DNA of 64,000 bases from NCBI GenBank assembly GCA_910578185.1, contig CAJTPN010000012.1:1-64000 (forward strand), given 5' to 3'. The notes under the pieces are model-generated. The model was not told the DNA's origin and ran no database searches. It saw only the letters and a program-made list of their open reading frames with translations. How positions within the stretch are numbered: the stretch's first letter is position 1; each line of letters begins with the position of its first letter. Of this stretch, positions 9,890 through 16,836 are shown piece after piece. Made by a program: the position numbers and the translations under genes. The DNA is from an uncultured Acetatifactor sp. (lineage in GTDB: Bacteria > Bacillota > Clostridia > Lachnospirales > Lachnospiraceae).

Positions 9890-11584
9890 TTATTCCACCG
9901 ACATGACATAATAATATATGGGCTGTCCTCCGTATTGCAGCTCAATATCGCAGTTAGGATATTTTTCTGCAACCTTGGCCCGGAAGGCTTCCGCCTCTTC
10001 CGGCTTAACATCTCCGCCGTAATATATGCTGATCAGCTCAGAATCCTCCGCCATCATCTCTGCCACCGTATCTCTGGCGACTCCCTCGATCTCTCCGCCC
10101 ACAGCAAGAATCCCGCTGTCGCCGATCCCCATATAATCCCCTTTCTTTATTTCCTTTCCGTCTATCACCGCATCGTGAACCGCATAGGTGACCTGCCCCG
10201 TTGACACATTTCCGATCTCGCTCAACATGGTCTCCTCATTTTCTCCCACGGACAATTCCGGCACAAAATTGATCACCGCTGTGATTCCCTGAGGTATGGT
10301 CTTGGTGGGGATGACAAGCAGATCTTTCTCCGTACACAGCTCTGCAGCCTGATTTGCTGCCAGAATGATATTTTTATTGTTAGGCAGGATAAAAACGGTT
10401 CTGGCATTGACCTTTTCCACCGCATCCAGAATATCCGCCGTGCTGGGATTCATGGTCTGTCCACCCTCAATAATGTGATCGACACCAAGACTTTTAAAGA
10501 TTTCGTTCATCCCTTCCCCTGTAGAAACCGCAATGAAACCGAATTCTTTGGGCGGCTGCGCTGCAGACTCCGCCGCAGAATGTTGGGCAGCTTCCACTTT
10601 CCCGCCCGACATCTTAAAAAGCTTCTCCTGATGCTCCAATCGCATATTATCTATCTTCAAATTGGAAAGTGCGCCATACTTCAATGCCTTTTGGATGGCC
10701 AATCCCGGGTCATTGGTATGTACATGCACCTTCACCACATCTTCGTCCGCCACACATACAATCGAATCGCCAATAGATTCAAGATAAGCCTTGAAATCCA
10801 TTTCCGTCTTTATATTAAACGCCTTTTCAAGCATTATGATAAATTCCGTACAATAACCGAACTTAATCTCCGCTTCCGCCTGTGCCTTCATGGAAGAATC
10901 CACGGCACTCACAGTCCCTGCTCCCTTTTCCCCGGAATTCGCAAAAGACAGTGAAATCTCCTTGCCCAAAAATGCGTCGTATGCTCCGGAAAGCACCTCC
11001 ACAAGTCCCTGTCCGCCCGAATCTACCACTCCGGCCTGTTTCAATACAGGCAGCATTTCCGGCGTCTGGCTGAGCACATATTTCGCATGGTTGATGATCT
11101 CGGAGAAAAACCGCTCCAAGTCTGCCGTGCCTTCCTCCGCAAGCGCCTTGGCCCTGTCCGCAGCTCCTCTTGCCACGGTGAGGATAGTCCCCTCTTTGGG
11201 CTTCATAACCGCCTTGTATGCCGTCTCCACCGCTTTGTCAAAAGCCTCCGCAAAAACCGGAATGGTCAGCACTGTCTCCGTCTTTATTCTCTTGGTAAAA
11301 CCACGGAAGAGCTGTGAGAGAATCACTCCGGAATTTCCCCTTGCACCGCGCAGGGAACCGCTGGAAATGGCCTTACAGATGGACTCCATATCGGCGTCTT
11401 CACCCAGTGCAGACAGTTCTCTTGCCGCAGACATTATGGTCATAGTCATATTGGTACCCGTATCACCATCCGGAACAGGGAAAACATTCAATTCGTTAAT
11501 CCACTCTTTTTTATTCTCCAAATTCTTTGCGCCGGCTAAGAACATTTTAGAGAGCATCTTAGCATCGATTTGCTGTAAACTCAC
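9890..11584 (-). CDS. fakA: Fatty-acid kinase catalytic subunit FakA (DhaL/YloV family)
   Basis: The protein is the ATP-binding partner of DegV/FakB proteins and phosphorylates bound fatty acids. The N-terminal DhaL domain carries NVFPVPDGDTGTNM near residue 35, the magnesium- and ATP-binding signature, followed by SLRGARGNSGVILSQ. A middle domain with VKVHVHTNDPG and a C-terminal FakA domain complete about 564 aa. The start is set at a GTG (11584) with AAGGAGG 8 bp upstream, so the protein begins MSLQQIDAKML like its relatives. A TTG further upstream would place the ribosome site inside the gene. It is preceded by the Asp23-like gene and followed by recG, the same order as in Bacillus. Confidence 0.93.
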   Translation of the reverse strand: MSLQQIDAKMLSKMFLAGAKNLENKKEWINELNVFPVPDGDTGTNMTMTIMSAARELSALGEDADMESICKAISSGSLRGARGNSGVILSQLFRGFTKRIKTETVLTIPVFAEAFDKAVETAYKAVMKPKEGTILTVARGAADRAKALAEEGTADLERFFSEIINHAKYVLSQTPEMLPVLKQAGVVDSGGQGLVEVLSGAYDAFLGKEISLSFANSGEKGAGTVSAVDSSMKAQAEAEIKFGYCTEFIIMLEKAFNIKTEMDFKAYLESIGDSIVCVADEDVVKVHVHTNDPGLAIQKALKYGALSNLKIDNMRLEHQEKLFKMSGGKVEAAQHSAAESAAQPPKEFGFIAVSTGEGMNEIFKSLGVDHIIEGGQTMNPSTADILDAVEKVNARTVFILPNNKNIILAANQAAELCTEKDLLVIPTKTIPQGITAVINFVPELSVGENEETMLSEIGNVSTGQVTYAVHDAVIDGKEIKKGDYMGIGDSGILAVGGEIEGVARDTVAEMMAEDSELISIYYGGDVKPEEAEAFRAKVAEKYPNCDIELQYGGQPIYYYVMSVE

Positions 11585-11597
11585 GGCCACATCCTCC

Positions 11598-11957
11598 TTA
11601 ATCAATCACTCTGACACCATCTACATAGATGTTGATTTTTTCGATTTCGATTCCGGTAAATTCCTCTACCTTATACTTTACATTATTGATCAGATTATCC
11701 GCAACAGCCAATATACTGACGCCATATGCCACAATGACATGAAAGTCAAGAATCAATTTGTTATTATTGCGCGACACGCTGATTCCTCTGGTAATGCTGT
11801 CCATTTTCAACAGCTTCACCAGCCCGTCCTTCACGCTGACGGCTGCCATACCCACGATTCCAAAGCATTCCACGGCTACGCTGCCCGCATACTGGGCGAT
11901 CACTTCATTATTGATGACAATTTTTCCCATATGGGTATTCATAGAAGAACCTTTCAT
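11598..11957 (-). CDS. Asp23/Gls24 family envelope stress protein (YloU-like)
   Basis: This small Asp23/Gls24-family protein (119 aa) resembles YloU, which in Firmicutes is always found upstream of the DhaL-type kinase gene. The family signatures are GKIVINNEVIAQYAG near the start, then ECFGIVGM and the IDFHVIVAYGVSI-type strand (here LILDFHVIVAYGVSIL). Asp23 proteins are membrane-associated factors linked to cell-envelope homeostasis. The exact role of YloU is not known. The first ATG has AAGGAAGGG upstream, and a second ATG at codon 6 is also possible. It is 13 bp from the fakA start, so the two are cotranscribed. Confidence 0.9.
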   Translation of the reverse strand: MKGSSMNTHMGKIVINNEVIAQYAGSVAVECFGIVGMAAVSVKDGLVKLLKMDSITRGISVSRNNNKLILDFHVIVAYGVSILAVADNLINNVKYKVEEFTGIEIEKINIYVDGVRVID

Positions 11958-12130
11958 ATTCAGTAACCCTTCCTTTCCGTTCTATCTTCAAACCATTGAT
12001 TGTTCCGGATTCCACATTTCAACAAAACAACTGCCGCCCTTTCCCGGCCGCAGGCATATATTAGTTATTTTAACAGCTTTCCCGAAAAAAGGGAATATTA
12101 AATACAAAAAATAAAAAAAGTTTTTTTTAC

Positions 12131-12159
12131 TTGCTTTTCCCATATTTTTCTGGTAATAT
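12131..12159 (+). promoter_or_regulatory. Candidate rpmB promoter
   Basis: TTGCTT (12131-12136) and TAATAT (12154-12159) are separated by 17 bp. A TGG before the -10 makes it an extended -10 promoter. The rpmB start is 60 bp downstream. A run of T lies just upstream, which could act as an UP-like element. Confidence 0.5.
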
Positions 12160-12218
12160 ACTAATGTTATGAAAAAAATATAGGCGTGAAATTACGCGGG
12201 TGTCGAGGAGGTGTCAAG

Positions 12219-12404
12219 ATGGCTAAATGTGATATTTGTGGCAAGGGCGTTCATTTCGGTAACAATGTAAGCCATTCTCATAGAAGAAGCAATGCAATGT
12301 GGAGCTCTAATATCAAAAGAGTAAAATGCAAGGTAAATGGCGGCAACAAAAAAATGCACGTCTGCACAAGATGCTTAAGATCCGGTGCGGTAGAGCGGGC
12401 TTAA
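12219..12404 (+). CDS. rpmB: 50S ribosomal protein L28
   Basis: L28 is a component of the large ribosomal subunit. The 61-residue protein starts MAKCDICGKGVHFGNNVSHS and has two CXXC pairs (CDIC and CTRC), so it is the zinc-binding C+ form. The ATG at 12219 follows GAGGAGG, and an upstream in-frame ATG has no homology. It is transcribed divergently from asp23-fakA-recG, which is the gene order seen in Bacillus (rpmB against yloU-yloV). Confidence 0.96.
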   Translation: MAKCDICGKGVHFGNNVSHSHRRSNAMWSSNIKRVKCKVNGGNKKMHVCTRCLRSGAVERA

Positions 12405-12409
12405 AAACA

Positions 12410-12440
12410 AGCGGCATGGTCGTAACTATGCCGCTTTCTT
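12410..12440. terminator. Intrinsic terminator between rpmB and the J-like gene
   Basis: AGCGGCAT (12410-12417) pairs with ATGCCGCT (12428-12435), and TTCTT follows on the plus strand. On the minus strand the stem is followed by TGTTTTTAA. It can therefore serve both converging transcripts. Confidence 0.8.
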
Positions 12441-12921
12441 ACTCCTCTTTTTTCCTTCGAATATATTCGCGATTAATCAACTGCACCAGTTCCTCATCCC
12501 CAAACAAATTATCCGGATGGAATATTTTTACCAGATCCCTGTAACGTTTGCGCAGTGCCAGCGGATTATTGGTTCCGCGAAAAAGCGTCCTGACCGTCTC
12601 CTCCAAAACGGATTCTCCGCCTCCTCTGGCGTAATTTTGAAGATGGCCTGTCCTCTCTCTCACAAGCTCTCTCTTTTGACGCTCCAGAGCCTGTCTGTCC
12701 TCGTCCAACTTCCGAAAACCATCCTGGAGAATCGCCAGTTTCTTATCAAAGAATAAATTTTCCTCTTTCAGTCTTTTTTGTTCCTGTGTTATGCGGCGGT
12801 TTAAATCATCCAATTCTCTCCGCTCGTTTTGCAGTCTGACATTTTCCTGAAAAAGCCAAAGCTTTACTTCCCGGAGCTTGTCCTCGTCCTCCGTCCTGTT
12901 TATTTCTTCCCAATCCACCAT
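12439..12921 (-). CDS. J-domain-like coiled-coil protein
   Basis: The protein is about 160 residues long. It has a long charged coiled coil (roughly residues 10-100, rich in Arg, Glu and Leu) followed by RKRYRDLVKIFHPDN, which resembles the HPD loop region of DnaJ domains. The Arg-rich IRRKKEE tail closes it. This suggests a DnaJ-like co-chaperone relative, but the J domain is short and no partner is adjacent. I do not know its role. The start MVDWEEIN (12921) is preferred, with GAGG upstream, because the longer frame (to 13014) would overlap a small upstream membrane-protein gene. The minus-strand neighbours are gerW and the DUF2953 gene. Confidence 0.75.
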   Translation of the reverse strand: MVDWEEINRTEDEDKLREVKLWLFQENVRLQNERRELDDLNRRITQEQKRLKEENLFFDKKLAILQDGFRKLDEDRQALERQKRELVRERTGHLQNYARGGGESVLEETVRTLFRGTNNPLALRKRYRDLVKIFHPDNLFGDEELVQLINREYIRRKKEE

Positions 12922-12952
12922 TGAAACCAACCTCGCGGGAACCTTCGCTCCC

Positions 12953-13093
12953 TTAATCATCACAAAAACAATTATACCCGAAAAATAATAACAGAGCAAT
13001 GATAACCAGGCCAATCAGGCGATTGTGGGTGATCAGCATGATCAACATGCCAATCGCTATAAAAAAAGCGGCAAATCCGATCATTTTTCTCAT
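12953..13093 (-). CDS. Small hydrophobic membrane protein (46 aa)
   Basis: The frame from the ATG at 13093 to the TAA at 12953-12955 encodes 46 residues. Two hydrophobic stretches, FAAFFIAIGMLIML and LIGLVIIALLLFFGY, are separated by a short polar turn THNR. This is a typical two-helix membrane miniprotein, and I recall similar short proteins of the same layout in Clostridia. It ends about 30 bp before the J-like gene starts and is probably cotranscribed with it. There is no recognisable domain and the function is unknown. The ribosome site upstream is weak. Confidence 0.6.
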   Translation of the reverse strand: MRKMIGFAAFFIAIGMLIMLITHNRLIGLVIIALLLFFGYNCFCDD

Positions 13094-13184
13094 AACACAC
13101 CAGGAAAACTTCATCACTCTATTATATGCAGGCTAATTGCAAAAAGTACTAGATACAACCGGAATCTTTTCTTTCCACTCAAAA

Positions 13185-13664
13185 TTATTCTTCATCCTGG
13201 GCACAGGACTTTCCCTCTGCATCCGGGAATGCAATATCCACCACTTCCGCATCGGACATCCCGACTGTTTCCTTATCCTTAGAATTCTTTTCACCCGTCT
13301 TCTTATCAGACTTGGTAAACTTATCAACAAGATCAGGAATCATATCCAACACCTTTGTAACCGCGTCCTGATTTTTGATATTTACCAGCTTGACGGCTCC
13401 GTCCTTGATCACCAGCACCGCGCTGGGCGTCATCTTTCCGCCCAAACCTCCCGCACCGGAAGCAGATTCGGCGGCGCTTGCTCCCTCACCGACTTTACTG
13501 CCTGCGCCGGCGCCTACTCCAAAGGACACATCAACCAACGGCAAAATAATTGTATCGCCAATTTTTGTCGCTTCTCCTACCACCGTCTTCGTTGACAACA
13601 CTGTGTCCATTCCCTTTAACAGAGACTCCACAACTCCCTGAAATTGATTTTCCTTGACTCCCAT
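13185..13664 (-). CDS. gerW: Sporulation protein GerW (YtfJ family)
   Basis: GerW/YtfJ is a small spore protein needed for efficient germination in Bacillus. The 159-residue protein has the family hallmarks: a start with NQFQGVVESLLKGMDTVLSTKTVVG, a Gly-rich middle (FGVGAGAGS and a GAGGLGGK-like run) and MTPSAVLVIKDG. The Gly-rich middle is followed by a KDGAVKLVNI strand and a charged tail. It lies 38 bp downstream of the DUF2953 gene, the same pairing as ytfI-ytfJ in Bacillus. It is a good marker that the organism forms endospores. Confidence 0.92.
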   Translation of the reverse strand: MGVKENQFQGVVESLLKGMDTVLSTKTVVGEATKIGDTIILPLVDVSFGVGAGAGSKVGEGASAAESASGAGGLGGKMTPSAVLVIKDGAVKLVNIKNQDAVTKVLDMIPDLVDKFTKSDKKTGEKNSKDKETVGMSDAEVVDIAFPDAEGKSCAQDEE

Positions 13665-13702
13665 TTTTCCTCCATTCTGCGCTTACCCGGCGCAAATTTC
13701 AA

Positions 13703-14689
13703 CTATATTTTCATTTTTTTCAAAACCCTGCGCATCCTTCGATCTAACACTAACTTTAATACGTTTATCAGTAAAATTCCGAGCGTAACACGTCCTGCAA
13801 TGTCAAAATCTCCCTCAAGCACAGCCCGCTCAAAATCCGGCCTCACCAAAAAACCAACTCCCAGCCACGCCGTCAGTGCGCAGTACCCTCCGTAAAGATA
13901 ACCTGTGGTGTCCGGAGAGCCTGTGCCAAAGAGTACATTTGCCCTGATACGCCTGGGACGGACGCTTTTTAGAATTCTGCCAAAGATCAGTCTGGCATGT
14001 CCAAGAAGCAGCCTGGTCTCCTCCTCCCGGAAAAGCGCAATATAATAAGAGATATTTTCCCAAATCTTTTTTATTTTATCATATATATTATAAATTGTGT
14101 ACTTTATCTTTGTAAATTTTTGAGAAATCTTTCCCAATCCCTCCGGCTGCTCATCCTCTTTGACATCCGCCGTTACATTTTGGGAATCTTCTCCGCCGTC
14201 AGCATTTCCGGGTTGGATATTTTCCGCCCCATTCCCTTCCATATCAAAATCAGATGCCATTTCCCCTCTCTCGTCGGTTCCAACATCTTCCTTCCCATTT
14301 TCTTCCTCCAGGGCGGATCCGGCTGTTTCTCTCCTTACCTCTCTCCTTTTATTCTTCGTTTTTTTCTTTTTCGATTTCTTTCTTTTCTTCAAATGATCCG
14401 TTTCTACGTTCTGTCCCTTTTCCAAAGGATTTCCCACGGAATATATCGTAAACCACAGAGCCTTAACCACCAAATGTTTCGATTCGGGATAAGCATATTC
14501 CATCCGCAGAAATCCAAAAAGCCATTTTGCCCTGGCGGACAACCGCAATCCTCTCTCATCTGCGCCTCCGTTTAACCGATAACTCACCGGAAAAAACAGT
14601 ACCAGAAGCGTCAGCAGCACCAACACCCCAAGCAATATCAGAAGGATTATGCCAAGCACGGTCAATATCCGTAACACAATATCTAACAT
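13703..14689 (-). CDS. DUF2953 domain protein (YtfI-like)
   Basis: This 328-residue protein starts with one strong transmembrane helix (residues 8-33). An RLSARAKWLFGFLRMEY strand follows, and then a long low-complexity Lys/Glu/Asp linker (about residues 105-185). The C-terminal DUF2953 core contains RPRRIRANVLFGTGSPDTTG and YLYGGYCALTAW. The family is known mainly from sporulating Firmicutes and is paired with YtfJ. It overlaps the upstream hypothetical gene by 7 bp and precedes gerW. The function is unknown, but its pairing with GerW suggests a role in the spore envelope. Confidence 0.85.
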   Translation of the reverse strand: MLDIVLRILTVLGIILLILLGVLVLLTLLVLFFPVSYRLNGGADERGLRLSARAKWLFGFLRMEYAYPESKHLVVKALWFTIYSVGNPLEKGQNVETDHLKKRKKSKKKKTKNKRREVRRETAGSALEEENGKEDVGTDERGEMASDFDMEGNGAENIQPGNADGGEDSQNVTADVKEDEQPEGLGKISQKFTKIKYTIYNIYDKIKKIWENISYYIALFREEETRLLLGHARLIFGRILKSVRPRRIRANVLFGTGSPDTTGYLYGGYCALTAWLGVGFLVRPDFERAVLEGDFDIAGRVTLGILLINVLKLVLDRRMRRVLKKMKI

Positions 14690-15006
14690 CGCAGATACTC
14701 CTTCAATTCACAGTCTCCCCTCACCTGCAGACATTCCTGCACAATCTCAATCACCACTGAGAAAGCCTCTTCCCGGCTACCCGCAATTCCTACCACATAG
14801 GGAGGATTATTCCGATAAAACCTTTGGGCCAACTGTTTTGCGTCATAGATCTCCAGCTGGTCGGAAAAATTGCAAGAAAGAGAAATCAGCACGACATCGG
14901 AAAAAAGAGGTTTTCTCACCAGCTTTCTTTTAATTTTTGCCACATTTTTTTCATTAATGCCTTTGCCCAGATATAATTCCGGACGAAAAATCGGTCCATG
15001 ACGCAT
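14683..15006 (-). CDS. Conserved hypothetical protein upstream of ytfI-gerW
   Basis: The 107-residue protein has a mixed alpha/beta sequence with no motif I can name: basic at the start (KNVAKIKRKLVRK), then FSDVVLISLSCNFSDQLEIYDA and YVVGIAGSREEAFSVV. There is no signal peptide or membrane segment. The ATG at 15006 has AAAGGA 9 bp upstream. It overlaps the DUF2953 gene by 7 bp and is cotranscribed with it, so a spore-related role is possible but unproven. The region upstream holds two copies of a leader-like repeat. Confidence 0.75.
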   Translation of the reverse strand: MRHGPIFRPELYLGKGINEKNVAKIKRKLVRKPLFSDVVLISLSCNFSDQLEIYDAKQLAQRFYRNNPPYVVGIAGSREEAFSVVIEIVQECLQVRGDCELKEYLRC

Positions 15007-15037
15007 ATATCGGATTCCTTTACCTTTTTATGATTTA

Positions 15038-15155
15038 GATGGCCATTCGGCCTCTCCCTTTGTTGAATAAGGACATTATATATCATAATCGCTTTGCGAT
15101 CATGATATGGATGGCCATTCGGCCTCTCCCTTTGTTGAATAAGGACATTATATCA
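15038..15155 (-). repeat. Duplicated leader segment with -10 boxes and mini-ORFs (72-bp period)
   Basis: A 44-bp sequence is present twice, at 15038-15081 and 15110-15153, 72 bp apart. Read on the minus strand, each copy contains TATAATG, then AAAGGGAGAGG, then an ATG. The copy nearer the gene encodes only M-A-I before a TAA. The distal copy opens a frame of 11 codons. Between the copies lies an imperfect palindrome (about 15083-15107, ATCGC TTT GCGAT core). The unit ends about 32 bp upstream of the hypothetical gene at 15006. It looks like a duplicated promoter-plus-leader. Confidence 0.75.
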
Positions 15156-15174
15156 TACTATATACTTTTTGTAA
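15147..15174 (-). promoter_or_regulatory. Candidate extended -10 promoter upstream of the ytfI-gerW operon
   Basis: On the minus strand TTACAA (15169-15174) and TGATATAAT (15147-15155) lie 16 bp apart, counted to TATAAT. The -10 box belongs to the distal copy of the 72-bp repeat. It would drive the hypothetical gene, the DUF2953 gene and gerW. Confidence 0.45.
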
Positions 15175-15197
15175 CCAAAAACTGTAAGGGATTTTTA

Positions 15198-15225
15198 TTG
15201 ACTTTTTTCGGAAATACTTTATACT
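15198..15225 (+). promoter_or_regulatory. Sigma-A-type promoter of the HD-GYP gene
   Basis: TTGACT (15198-15203) and TATACT (15220-15225) are spaced by 16 bp. The start codon lies 31 bp downstream of the -10 box. Confidence 0.65.
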
Positions 15226-15256
15226 TAAATTAGTAGTCGAAAGGAGGAGAAGTATT

Positions 15257-16309
15257 TTGAAATCTGTCATGATATCCGAACTGATCCCCGGTATGGTTCT
15301 GGGCGAGGATATACTTTACAACGAAGAGATCCTATATCCCAAAAATACCGTTTTGAATGAGGTCGTCATAAAAGGCCTGAACCGATATTCCATTGAGAAA
15401 GCCGTAATCAAGGAAGATATCGACTTGGCCGCCACACATTACGAACGGGTTCGTTTCAACGATGATTTTAAGCTCTTTGCCGAAAAGCATAAAAAAAATC
15501 TCTTTGTCTACAAACGGTTGATGTTAAACTTTATCGAAACCAAACAACTGATACCGGACAGCGCACTGCTTGCAATCTACAATGATATGGCATCTACATA
15601 TTCCTACGGTTCCGAACTGCTGGACTTTCTCTACAATCTGATTCCTAATGAGGATGAGCTGACTTTCAACCATTGTCTTAACTCCGCCCTACTTTCAGGC
15701 ACATTTGCCGACTGGAACAATATGCCCAGGCAGGATGCGGATCAACTGATATTGGCCTGCTTTTATTATGATATCGGTAAGCTCAAGCTTCCCTACGAAA
15801 TTCTCTGGAAGGCCGGCAAACTTACCGACGAAGAATTTGCCCTTGTAAAAAAACACCCTGTGATCGGATATGCGCTTTTGAATCAGACAAATATTGACCA
15901 GCGAATTAAAAATGCCGTCATCATGCACCACGAGCGCATGAACGGAAGCGGATATCCTTATCATATGAAGGGAAACGGAATAGATCTCTACGCGCGTTAC
16001 ATCGCCATCATTGATACTTATATCGCCATGGCTTCTCCCCGTTCCTATCGGGATGCTTTGACACCCCTTCAGATTCTTGGATATTTTGAGTTGAATATGC
16101 AGGAATATGACACAGAAATCCTTTTACCTCTGATGAAACGAATCGGCGACGCTCAGATTGGTTCCACCGTACAGTTAAACGACGGTTCCGTCTGGGAAGT
16201 GGTTATCATCCATCCGGCTGCAAAATCACGGCCCATTTTGAAAAACGATAATGCTCAGGTTCTGGACCTGCTGGAGCATCCTGAACTGCAAATCGTAAAA
16301 AGTCTGTAA
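15257..16309 (+). CDS. HD-GYP-type signalling protein with an altered HD motif
   Basis: HD-GYP proteins hydrolyse cyclic di-GMP with a two- or three-metal site. This 350-residue protein has a variable N-terminal domain (about 1-110) and then the HD-GYP core. FNHCLNSALLS holds His139, KKHPVIGYALL holds His200, VIMHHERMNGSGYP holds His224/His225 and the GYP signature. The central HD motif reads YYDIGKLKLP, so the metal-binding His is Tyr171. Loss of that His predicts weak or no catalysis, and the protein may instead bind the nucleotide or a partner. The start codon is TTG (15257), supported by AAGGAGG nine bases upstream. It has its own promoter, and no signalling partner is adjacent. Confidence 0.85.
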   Translation: MKSVMISELIPGMVLGEDILYNEEILYPKNTVLNEVVIKGLNRYSIEKAVIKEDIDLAATHYERVRFNDDFKLFAEKHKKNLFVYKRLMLNFIETKQLIPDSALLAIYNDMASTYSYGSELLDFLYNLIPNEDELTFNHCLNSALLSGTFADWNNMPRQDADQLILACFYYDIGKLKLPYEILWKAGKLTDEEFALVKKHPVIGYALLNQTNIDQRIKNAVIMHHERMNGSGYPYHMKGNGIDLYARYIAIIDTYIAMASPRSYRDALTPLQILGYFELNMQEYDTEILLPLMKRIGDAQIGSTVQLNDGSVWEVVIIHPAAKSRPILKNDNAQVLDLLEHPELQIVKSL

Positions 16310-16328
16310 ATCCATGCAGCCGGAAATA

Positions 16329-16781
16329 TCAATAGTATTTCCGGCTGCCCCATAAATGATTTCTCTTCAGATCCTGGTACTCCTCATAGGCCCTTTCCAA
16401 AATCTGCTTCTCATTGGAAAATTTAAGTAAGTGATATGCTTCGTGATACTTATAAAAACCCGAATCCATAAAAAATTCTTCTTTTTGCGGCGTACTGTAA
16501 TAACTGTCAGCCATCATCAGATACCAGTGAACCTCCTTTTCCACAATGTCCTCCGGAATGTTAAAGGTATATTCGCTTTTTCCAATGTACTTAATGATGG
16601 TTGCTTTTGCTCCCGATTCTTCCAAAACTTCCCTCAGAGCCGTGTCTTTATATTCTTCCCCCTGCTCCACCGTGCCTTTGGGCAAAACCCATCCGTCATA
16701 TTTGTTTTTGTAATTCTTATACAGCAAAAGGATTTTTCCGCGAAAAATCACTACCCCGCCGCAGCTGATCGCCTCTAACAT
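16329..16781 (-). CDS. NUDIX hydrolase
   Basis: NUDIX enzymes cleave nucleoside diphosphates linked to another group. The box is GTVEQGEEYKDTALREVLEESGA, with the required Gly, the REXXEE core and a metal site. It sits near residues 38-60 of a 150-residue protein. The C-terminal half has an EVHWYLMMADS strand. The substrate cannot be read from the sequence. The ATG at 16781 is chosen for a GGAGG 9 bp upstream and because homology starts at MLEAISCGGVVIF. It follows the PBP gene by 55 bp and may be cotranscribed with it. Confidence 0.9.
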   Translation of the reverse strand: MLEAISCGGVVIFRGKILLLYKNYKNKYDGWVLPKGTVEQGEEYKDTALREVLEESGAKATIIKYIGKSEYTFNIPEDIVEKEVHWYLMMADSYYSTPQKEEFFMDSGFYKYHEAYHLLKFSNEKQILERAYEEYQDLKRNHLWGSRKYY

Positions 16782-16836
16782 CTTATTTCCTCCGTCACTG
16801 TCTGACTTGAACGCAATCCCACCGGAAGTACATTCT

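Noticed and set aside
10890..11966. Long plus-strand frame of 358 codons opposite fakA and asp23
   Set aside because: It is a mirror frame of two well-supported minus-strand genes, has no ribosome site and its sequence is not protein-like.
15038..15155. CRISPR array in the repeat region
   Set aside because: Only two copies are present and they are separated by one interval. There is no spacer variety and no cas genes are near.
15039..15233. Plus-strand frame encoding a repeated MAIRPLPLLNKDII
   Set aside because: It is the other strand of the duplicated leader. It has no ribosome site and its repeat only reflects the DNA duplication.
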